A stretch of DNA of 6,411 bases, taken from contig DATFXF010000082.1 of the NCBI GenBank assembly GCA_035258565.1, forward strand, positions 1 to 6,411. Reading direction: 5' to 3'. Of the stretch, positions 1-5,855 are shown in pieces. Both the position numbers and the translations under genes were made by a program. This stretch comes from DATFXF01 sp035258565 (GTDB taxonomy: Bacteria > Acidobacteriota > Terriglobia > Acidiferrales > UBA7541). The notes below the pieces were generated by a model. The model had not been told where the DNA came from. It was given only the letters and a program-made list of their open reading frames with translations, and ran no database searches. The stretch's first letter is position 1. The number at the start of each line of letters is the position of its first letter.

Positions 1-977
1 AGGAAATATCGCGCCAAAGTGGGCAGATCCTCGATGCGCTCGCGCAGCGCGGGCACGTAAAACGGAATTACGTTCAACCGGTAGAACAAGTCTTCCCGGA
101 ACGCCCCCCGGGCGATCTCTTCCTCCAGTTTCTTGTTCGTGGCCGCGATCACCCGTACGTGAACGGTGACGGTCTGGTTGGAGCCTACGGGCTCGAACCG
201 CTGTTCTTCGAGGACTCGCAAGACTTTGGACTGGGTCTTGAGGCTCATGTCGCCCACTTCGTCGAGGAACAGCGTGCTGCCGTCGGCCTTTTGGAACTTG
301 CCCACCTTGTCTTCGGTGGCGCCCGTGAAGCTCCCCTTGACATGACCGAAGAGCTCGGATTCGATCAGCTCTTCCGGGATGGCCGCGCAGTTCACCTCGA
401 CGAAGGGGCGGTCGCTGCGCTGGCTGGCCGCGTGGAGCGCCCGAGCGATCAACTCCTTGCCGGTGCCGCTTTCGCCGTAGATGAGCACGCGGCCGTTGGT
501 CGGCGCGGTGAGTGCGATCTGCTGGCGCAGCGCCTTCATCGGTACGCTTTCACCGATCACCTGGTAGCGCTGCTCGAGCTCGGCCCGCAGCCGGCGATTC
601 TCCTCCTCCAGTCGCAGGTATTCGAGCGCATTCTTCACGACGACAATGATCTTCTCGAGCGAGAGCGGCTTTTCGACGAAGTCGAATGCGCCGAGCTTGG
701 TGGCGCGCACGGCGGTCTCAATATCGGCGTGGCCCGAGATCATCACGACCATGGGCGGGGAAGGCAGGGCGTGCAGCCGTTCGAGCGTCGCGAGCCCGTC
801 CATGCCTTGCAGCCAGACGTCGAGCAAGACAAGATCGAAGGCCTTTCCTTCGACGGCGGCGACGCATTCTTCGCCCGACGCGAGCGCTTGGACCTGGTAT
901 CCCTCCTCCTCGAGGATCGGCGCAAGCGATTGGCGAATGCCGATTTCGTCGTCCACGATGAGGATGGAGTGAAGCAT
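1..977 (-). CDS. ntrX: NtrX-like sigma-54-dependent response regulator (partial, C-terminus outside window)
   Basis: This is a cytoplasmic transcription activator that, once phosphorylated, remodels sigma-54 RNA polymerase by ATP hydrolysis. About 325 residues are visible. The receiver domain (about 1-120) starts with ILIVDDE and has acidic pocket D9/D10, phosphoacceptor D53, S81 and K103; the LDVWLQGMDG stretch around D53 resembles NtrX. A charged helical linker (about 119-137) leads to the AAA+ domain: Walker A G168-K174, the sigma-54 contact loop at 215-220 reading GSFTGA rather than GAFTGA, Walker B LFLDE (D239, E240), sensor I N281, and candidate arginine fingers R294 and R300. The frame runs off position 1, so sensor II and the expected Fis-type helix-turn-helix are not seen. 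The ATG is 15 bases after the kinase stop with only a weak GAGA ribosome site, which suggests translational coupling. Family assignment is firm; the NtrX subfamily call rests on the kinase partner and the receiver motif. Confidence 0.9.
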   Translation of the reverse strand, partial: MLHSILIVDDEIGIRQSLAPILEEEGYQVQALASGEECVAAVEGKAFDLVLLDVWLQGMDGLATLERLHALPSPPMVVMISGHADIETAVRATKLGAFDFVEKPLSLEKIIVVVKNALEYLRLEEENRRLRAELEQRYQVIGESVPMKALRQQIALTAPTNGRVLIYGESGTGKELIARALHAASQRSDRPFVEVNCAAIPEELIESELFGHVKGSFTGATEDKVGKFQKADGSTLFLDEVGDMSLKTQSKVLRVLEEQRFEPVGSNQTVTVHVRVIAATNKKLEEEIARGAFREDLFYRLNVIPFYVPALRERIEDLPTLARYF

Positions 978-992
978 GAGTTTTCTCGGGGG

Positions 993-3164
993 CTATCTCT
1001 CTGACGGGATGGGTGCCGCGGGCACTTCGGCCACCGGCAAGTGGATGACGAAGCGCGCGCCGACCGGCGTGTTGTCCTCCACGTGAAGCGTGCCGTAGTG
1101 CTCGGCGATGATCCGGCTGGCGATGGCCAGGCCCAGCCCGGTGCCGCGTTCCTTGGTGGAGAAGTGCGGCAGGAAGAGCTTGTCTTTGTCTTCGGGGGAG
1201 ATACCGTGGCCGCTGTCGGCGACGACAATTTCGACTGTTTCACCGTCCGCGCCCGCTCGCGTCGAGAGCGTTAGCTCTCTCGCGGAGGAACCCTCGACGG
1301 CCTCCGCGGCGTTGTCAATCAGATTCACCAACACGCGCCGCAGCAATTCGGGGTCGGCCTTTATGCTCGGAAGCGAGGGGGCCAGCGCGGTGCGCACGGT
1401 GATGCCTTCCAGGCGCCCGCCGAAGACTTCGAGCGCGCTGGTGACAATGGCGTTGGGATCGGCGGAGACCAAGCGCGCGGCGGGGAAGCGCGCGAACTGC
1501 GAGAATTCGTTGACCAGCGACTCGAGCGCGGTCACTTCGCGCTCGATCAGGCCGGCACATTCGCTGACGAGCTGGGAAAGTTCAGGATCTGGCAGGCGCG
1601 TGCGCGCGGCATGCTGCCGCTCGAGGTAGCGCCCCAGCCGCCCGGCCGAGAGCTGGATGGGCGTCAGCGGATTCTTGATTTCGTGCGCGATGCGCTGGGC
1701 AACCTCCTGCCAGGCGGCCGCTTTCTGCGCGCGCAGGAGATCGGTGAGGTCGTCCACGACGACGACGAATCCAGGGTTCGAGCGCCTGGGCCCCAGGGAA
1801 CTAACCGTCACTGCGGCGTGCACCACGCGGCCCGGAAGGGCAATCTCCAGTTCCTTCGAAGCTGCGCCCATACGCAGCGAACGCCGCATCAAGTGTTCGA
1901 TGCCTCGCGCGGCGTCTTCCCCCAGCAGCTCAGCGAGCGTTCGGGCAGTGCGCACTCTCTCGCCAAGGATTCTGGTGGCTGCCGGATTGGTGCGCATGAC
2001 ACCGCCGGTATCATCAATCGAGAGTACGCCGGTGGGGATGTTTTCTAGCACGGCTTCCATCAATTCGCGACGGCGCTCGAGTTCCTGGACGGCCTGCTGG
2101 AGGTGGCGCGTGAATTCGTCAATCTGGCGGCGGCTGTCGCCGAGTTGCGCGGTCATCTGGTTAAACGAGCGGACGAGAATATCAAGCTCGTCCCGCGCCT
2201 GCACTTCGATCCGGTGATCGAAATGGCCGGCGGTCACCTCGCGCGTGGCCTCGACGAGCGCCTGAATCGGCAGGATCACCTGCTTGGAGAGGAAAAAAGC
2301 GAACCAGGTGGCGGCGAACAGCAGAAGCAGCGTGAAGAGGAAGAGGACCAGTAGCATCTGTGCCTTCAGCGTGCGGTAGCGCTGCTTCTGGAGGTCGTAA
2401 GCCTGCAGCTGTGCTTCGATGGAGCGGAAGTGGGTCAGAAAATCGCTGGGTACCCGCTTGCCCGCGACCAGAAAGCCTGCCAGGTACGGCGCGCGCCCAG
2501 CCAGGTAGGAGCTGTGTTGTGCACGCCAAAGCTCTACCCCCCCGGGGAGGGTGCGCACGAATTGAGGTCGCTCGGCAGTCCCCGGCGGAGTGGGCACCAT
2601 CCAGGCCACCCCTCCGTCGTCCCGAACGAACCAGATGGCGTCGGAACCGGGCGGGGCGGTTCGGGGCGCCTCCCGCAATCCTTGGCCGTGCTCGGCTCGC
2701 TCGGCGGCGCTCTGTGCCAATTTGCTCAGCCGTTCCTGCTCCGCACGGGCAAAGTCGCTGCGCAGTTTCTGGCTCTGTTCCACAGCGATTTCGAGCGGGC
2801 GGGGGAACCAGCGGCCGAGCGTGCGATTCAGAAGCGCATAGCTGATAAAGAACATGAAGACCACGGGCAGCAGCGAAATCGCCATGGCGCCCAAGACCAT
2901 CTTCGTCCTGAAACGCGAGCCGAGCTGCGCGGCGCGGCGCTCCATCCACAGGCGCAGCAGGCTGCGCGTCAGGACCAGCCCGAAGACAAGCAGCGCGGCG
3001 ACGATAAACGTGGAGACCGCATAGAGGACCACGACTTCATCCCAACGTCGCGGCTCAAAGGGCAGGTCGAGCGAGCCGAGCGTGAATACCCCTGCGAGCA
3101 GCAACGTGACCAGCAGCCCGCCGAATACCAGCCAGAGCTGGCTCTTCCTGCTGCGGGTGGTCAT
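993..3164 (-). CDS. ntrY: NtrY-like membrane sensor histidine kinase
   Basis: This is an inner-membrane sensor kinase of 723 residues that should autophosphorylate on His and pass the phosphate to the NtrX-like regulator encoded just downstream. There are four predicted membrane segments (about 10-31, 43-66, 88-112, 268-292). A roughly 155-residue outer loop lies between the third and fourth. HAMP follows (about 293-345), then a coiled stretch, PAS (about 367-475), HisKA with H494 in RIAHEIKNPLTPIQLS, and a HATPase_c domain with N box N614/N618, G1 box DSGHG (650-654), F box around FLPHFSTK (664-671) and G2 box GTGLG (674-678). This order and length match NtrY. I chose the ATG at 3164 because it overlaps the upstream stop as ATGA and has GGAGG at 3176-3180; an upstream in-frame ATG at 3251 would add 29 residues lying inside the glycosylase gene. 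The stimulus is unknown. The loop does not resemble a sensor domain I can name. Confidence 0.92.
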   Translation of the reverse strand: MTTRSRKSQLWLVFGGLLVTLLLAGVFTLGSLDLPFEPRRWDEVVVLYAVSTFIVAALLVFGLVLTRSLLRLWMERRAAQLGSRFRTKMVLGAMAISLLPVVFMFFISYALLNRTLGRWFPRPLEIAVEQSQKLRSDFARAEQERLSKLAQSAAERAEHGQGLREAPRTAPPGSDAIWFVRDDGGVAWMVPTPPGTAERPQFVRTLPGGVELWRAQHSSYLAGRAPYLAGFLVAGKRVPSDFLTHFRSIEAQLQAYDLQKQRYRTLKAQMLLVLFLFTLLLLFAATWFAFFLSKQVILPIQALVEATREVTAGHFDHRIEVQARDELDILVRSFNQMTAQLGDSRRQIDEFTRHLQQAVQELERRRELMEAVLENIPTGVLSIDDTGGVMRTNPAATRILGERVRTARTLAELLGEDAARGIEHLMRRSLRMGAASKELEIALPGRVVHAAVTVSSLGPRRSNPGFVVVVDDLTDLLRAQKAAAWQEVAQRIAHEIKNPLTPIQLSAGRLGRYLERQHAARTRLPDPELSQLVSECAGLIEREVTALESLVNEFSQFARFPAARLVSADPNAIVTSALEVFGGRLEGITVRTALAPSLPSIKADPELLRRVLVNLIDNAAEAVEGSSARELTLSTRAGADGETVEIVVADSGHGISPEDKDKLFLPHFSTKERGTGLGLAIASRIIAEHYGTLHVEDNTPVGARFVIHLPVAEVPAAPIPSER

Positions 3165-3180
3165 GCTCGGAACCCCCTCC
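3161..3180 (-). promoter_or_regulatory. ATGA stop/start overlap and ribosome site deciding the kinase start
   Basis: The glycosylase stop TGA (3163-3161) and the kinase ATG (3164-3162) share bases as ATGA. A GGAGG core lies at 3176-3180, 11 bases ahead of the ATG, followed by more G residues that could pair closer in. This pattern is typical of translational coupling. It supports the kinase start at 3164 rather than the longer reading frame, and a shared transcript for the two genes. Confidence 0.75.
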
Positions 3181-3931
3181 GCCGCGCATCCGCGGGCAGG
3201 TAGGGCCCCAGCGGGCATTCGTCGCAGAGCGGCTTCTCCGACCGGCACCAACGCTTGCCAACGTTCACGATCAAGGCGTGGTATTCGTTGTAGAGCTCGA
3301 CATCGCGTGGCAGGTTGCGCTCGAAGAGCTCGCGCATCTCCTCGTAGCCGGCTTTCTCGCTGAGCAGACCGTGGCGCAGCAGGATTCGCTTCGTATAAGT
3401 ATCCACGACAAAGACGGCGTGCTTTCCCGCGTACAGGAGAATCGAGTCAGCAGTTTCCGGGCCGATGCCGTGGACCTCGAGCAACCGCTCGCGGAGCTCG
3501 GCGGTCGGCGTGCGGAACATCCGAGCAAGCGAGCCGCAGAAGTCCCGGCCGAGGAAGTCCACGAACGCCTTCAGCTTCCTGGCCTTTTGGCGAAAGTACC
3601 CCGAAGGACGCACCAGTCGCGCAAGTCGGCCCAAAGACACGCGCTCGACTGCGCGCGGCGTGAGCAGCCGTTCTTGGCGCAGGTTGTCCAGGGCGCGGCT
3701 GACGTTCGTCCAGGCCGTGTTCTGCGTGAGGATGGCTCCGGCAATCACCTCAAACGGGGTCTTCGCCGGCCACCAATGCATGGGGCCGAGCTTCGCCGAG
3801 AGCGTCTCGTAAAAGAGCGGCAGGACTGAGGAAGGGGAGCTCGGCTCCGTCTCCCGCCCAGCGGCTTTCGAGCTGACTCGGGCCTGGGCCCCTGCTGCGG
3901 GTCGCAAAGTTGGAGTGCTTGGAGATTTCAT
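3161..3931 (-). CDS. HhH-GPD DNA glycosylase, endonuclease III-related (MagIII-type)
   Basis: This 256-residue protein is probably a base-excision-repair glycosylase that removes damaged, likely alkylated, bases. The fold core starts near residue 37. The WWPAKTPFEVIAGAILTQNTAW segment (53-74, with two natural breaks in conservation) is typical of the endonuclease III-related family that includes Helicobacter MagIII. The helix-hairpin-helix is at 153-162 (HGIGPETAD) and the catalytic Asp is D177 in VVDTYT. The residue aligned with the catalytic Lys of true endonuclease III is E159, so lyase activity is not expected. C229, C236 and C239 fit the first three ligands of a C-x6-C-x2-C-x5-C iron-sulfur loop, but the fourth position is Leu. 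Residues 1-35 are a Ser/Pro/Ala-rich tail with no clear fold. The start has an AGGAGAG ribosome site (3939-3945). It is the first gene of the leftward unit and overlaps the kinase by four bases. Substrate is inferred from family only. Confidence 0.85.
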   Translation of the reverse strand: MKSPSTPTLRPAAGAQARVSSKAAGRETEPSSPSSVLPLFYETLSAKLGPMHWWPAKTPFEVIAGAILTQNTAWTNVSRALDNLRQERLLTPRAVERVSLGRLARLVRPSGYFRQKARKLKAFVDFLGRDFCGSLARMFRTPTAELRERLLEVHGIGPETADSILLYAGKHAVFVVDTYTKRILLRHGLLSEKAGYEEMRELFERNLPRDVELYNEYHALIVNVGKRWCRSEKPLCDECPLGPYLPADARRRGFRA

Positions 3932-3950
3932 CGCCCCCCTCTCCTAAGGC

Positions 3951-3979
3951 ACGATAGCGAGGGCCCCAAGGCAAGTCAA
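3951..3979 (-). promoter_or_regulatory. Candidate sigma-70-type promoter for the glycosylase-ntrYX unit
   Basis: Read on the minus strand, TTGACT (3979-3974, five of six matches to the -35 consensus) is followed by exactly 17 bases and then TATCGT (3956-3951, four of six matches to -10). Transcription would begin near 3944, leaving a very short leader of about 13 bases that still keeps most of the ribosome site at 3939-3945. The spacing is ideal and the position fits the first gene of the leftward unit. The short leader is the main reason for doubt. No other good promoter was found on this strand in the intergenic region. Confidence 0.4.
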
Positions 3980-4077
3980 GGCGCACTGTGGTGAGATGGC
4001 CACACCTGTTCCACCGGCCAGGGGTTGCCCGTTTCACCACCTCTCTCAAATTGCCTCGGGAAGGCGTGAGGGGGTTT

Positions 4078-4086
4078 TGCTACCTT
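4078..4086 (+). promoter_or_regulatory. Weak candidate extended -10 element for pilB
   Basis: TGCTACCTT fits the TGn extension plus a -10 hexamer that matches the consensus at only three positions. No -35 element is visible 16-18 bases upstream. It would start a transcript near 4093, about 32 bases ahead of the pilB ATG, which is a reasonable leader length. This is the best rightward candidate I could find, and it is weak. Confidence 0.18.
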
Positions 4087-4124
4087 GTTCTACTTGGACG
4101 CCTCCATCCGCTGGAGCTCTCTCG

Positions 4125-5843
4125 ATGTCTGTCCGTTTGGGTGAAATTCTGATCAAAGAGAGCCTGATTACATCCGAGCAGCTCAACCAGGCCCTGGACT
4201 ACCAAAAGCAGCATGGCGGTCGCCTGGGGACTTGCCTGATAAAGCTTGGATTCGTTTCCGACGACGAGATCACCGGAGTGCTCTCCCGCCAGTACGGCGT
4301 TCCCTCGATCAATCTGAAGTACTACGAAGTGGACTCCTCGGTGATCAAGCTGATCCCGCAGGACACCGCGATCCGCTATCAGATCGTGCCGCTCTCCCGT
4401 GTGGGCTCGACGCTCACGATCGCCATGACCGATCCCACGAACGTCTTCGCCATGGACGACATCAAGTTCATGACCGGCTTCAATGTCGAGCCCGTGGTGG
4501 CCTCGGAAACCGCCATCTCCGAAGCCATCCAGAAGTTTTATGGCGATGTCGAGAGCGTCGAAGAACTCAGCAAGGTGATGAAGGACCTCGGCGCCGACGA
4601 AAGCGCCGAAATGGAGTTGGCTGCCGAAGAGGCGGAACTGGACCAGGCCGCACTCGAGAAGGCCGCGGAAGAGGCCCCCATCATCAAGCTCGTGAACCTG
4701 ATTCTGACCGACGCCGTGCGCCGCGGCGCCAGCGACATTCACATTGAGCCGTACGACAAGGAACTGCGTGTGCGCTTCCGCATTGATGGTGTCCTGCAAG
4801 CAGTGATGTCGCCACCGCTCAAACTCAGGGACGCCGTCACGAGCCGCATCAAGATCATGTCCAAGCTGGACATCAGCGAGAAGCGGCTCCCGCAAGACGG
4901 CCGCATTATGATCAAGTACCGCAAGGACGGGAAGCGCAAGGAGCTCGACTTCCGTGTTTCTACGGTTCCCACGCTGTTCGGCGAGAAGATCGTGCTCCGT
5001 CTGCTGGACAGGGAAAACCTGCGGCTGGACATGACCCAGCTGGGGTTCGAGCCTCAATCGCTCGCCAAGTTCGAGCAGGCCATCCTGCGGCCCTACGGCA
5101 TGGTCCTGGTCACGGGCCCGACCGGTTCCGGCAAGACGAATACCCTCTACTCTTCCATCGCGCGGCTGAATACTCCGGAAACGAACATCATGACCGCCGA
5201 GGACCCGGTCGAGTTTCAACTGCCGGGCATCAACCAAGTACAGATGAAGGAGCAGATCGGGCTGAACTTCGCTGCGGCGCTCCGTGCCTTCCTGCGCCAG
5301 GATCCGAATATCATCCTGGTCGGCGAGATTCGCGACTTTGAGACCGCGGAGATCGCGGTGAAGGCGGCGTTGACCGGTCACCTGGTGCTTTCCACGCTGC
5401 ACACGAACGACGCGCCATCGACGGTCAGCCGCCTGATGAATATGGGCATTGAGCCGTTTCTGGTGGCCACCTCCCTGAACCTGATCTGTGCGCAGCGCCT
5501 GGTGCGGCGCATCTGCACGAACTGCAAGGAGCCGCTTTCGCTGCCGGAGCAGGCGCTGCTCGACGCGGGGTTTTTGCCCGAGGAAGCCAAGGGGACGACG
5601 ATCTATCACGGCCGGGGCTGTGGAACCTGCAATAAGGGCGGTCACAAGGGGCGCGTGGGCCTCTACGAGGTCATGGAGATCAACGACGAATTGCGCGAGC
5701 TCATCCTGGTGGGGGCCTCGGCTATTGAACTGAAGAAGAAAGCCCTGGAGCAGGGCATGGTTACCCTGCGCCGCAGCGGCTTGATCAAAGTGGCGGCAGG
5801 GCTGACCACACTCGAGGAAGTCCTGCGAGAAACGGTGCTCTAG
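4125..5843 (+). CDS. pilB: Type IV pilus assembly (extension) ATPase PilB
   Basis: This cytoplasmic hexameric motor powers polymerisation of pilin subunits into the type IV pilus. It has 572 residues, the usual PilB length. The N-terminal region (about 1-140) is a GspE/MshEN-type domain with two RLG-start, Gln-end 24-residue motifs (4-27 and 33-56) separated by five residues. An acidic Glu/Ala-rich linker (about 141-184) joins it to the ATPase core: Walker A GPTGSGKT (331-338), Asp box TAEDPVE (357-363), Walker B ILVGEIRD (397-404), and His box with H419 and H426. The PilB/GspE-type zinc tetracysteine is present as C464, C467, C499 and C502. The start at 4125 is chosen because MSVRLGEIL is the family N-terminus and GGAG lies 8 bases upstream; an in-frame ATG at 3996 would add 43 residues without family character and sits in the intergenic region. 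A GspE secretion ATPase is the alternative, made unlikely by the adjoining pilT. Confidence 0.93.
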   Translation: MSVRLGEILIKESLITSEQLNQALDYQKQHGGRLGTCLIKLGFVSDDEITGVLSRQYGVPSINLKYYEVDSSVIKLIPQDTAIRYQIVPLSRVGSTLTIAMTDPTNVFAMDDIKFMTGFNVEPVVASETAISEAIQKFYGDVESVEELSKVMKDLGADESAEMELAAEEAELDQAALEKAAEEAPIIKLVNLILTDAVRRGASDIHIEPYDKELRVRFRIDGVLQAVMSPPLKLRDAVTSRIKIMSKLDISEKRLPQDGRIMIKYRKDGKRKELDFRVSTVPTLFGEKIVLRLLDRENLRLDMTQLGFEPQSLAKFEQAILRPYGMVLVTGPTGSGKTNTLYSSIARLNTPETNIMTAEDPVEFQLPGINQVQMKEQIGLNFAAALRAFLRQDPNIILVGEIRDFETAEIAVKAALTGHLVLSTLHTNDAPSTVSRLMNMGIEPFLVATSLNLICAQRLVRRICTNCKEPLSLPEQALLDAGFLPEEAKGTTIYHGRGCGTCNKGGHKGRVGLYEVMEINDELRELILVGASAIELKKKALEQGMVTLRRSGLIKVAAGLTTLEEVLRETVL

Positions 5844-5855
5844 CGAGAGGGGGAT

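Larger units (their letters stand above)
3932..4124. other. Divergent intergenic region between the glycosylase operon and pilB
   Basis: These 193 bases separate two genes transcribed away from each other, so promoters in both directions are expected here. The left part holds the candidate leftward promoter. On the right, GGAG at 4113-4116 sits 8 bases before the pilB ATG at 4125 and decides that start. There is a short GC-rich inverted repeat, TGTGG at 3987-3991 and CCACA at 4000-4004. I looked for a sigma-54 -24/-12 pair (GG and GC with correct spacing) and found none; TTGC at 4051-4054 and 4077-4080 lack the matching GG element. No small gene, RNA or riboswitch could be recognised. Confidence 0.7.

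Noticed and set aside
159..1004. 281-codon open frame on the plus strand opposite the response regulator
   Set aside because: It mirrors the regulator coding sequence, has no family features, and the regulator's motifs are intact on the other strand.
2430..3203. 257-codon open frame on the plus strand opposite the kinase N-terminal half
   Set aside because: It is a GC-rich complementary frame with no domain and no ribosome site I could support, while the opposite frame encodes clear membrane segments.
3165..3251. Longer kinase start at 3251
   Set aside because: It would extend deep into the glycosylase gene with Arg/Ala-rich residues; the ATGA overlap at 3164 is the better start.
3987..4004. 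Inverted repeat TGTGG/CCACA as terminator or operator
   Set aside because: A five-base stem with an eight-base loop and no following T run is too weak for a terminator, and in GC-rich DNA it is easily explained by chance.
4051..4080. Sigma-54 (-24/-12) promoter ahead of pilB
   Set aside because: TTGC elements at 4051-4054 and 4077-4080 have no GG dinucleotide at the required distance upstream; AGGCGTG at 4062-4068 is out of register by four bases.
3996..4124. Longer PilB start at the in-frame ATG at 3996
   Set aside because: The added 43 residues do not resemble PilB, and the ATG at 4125 has a well-placed GGAG and the conserved family N-terminus.
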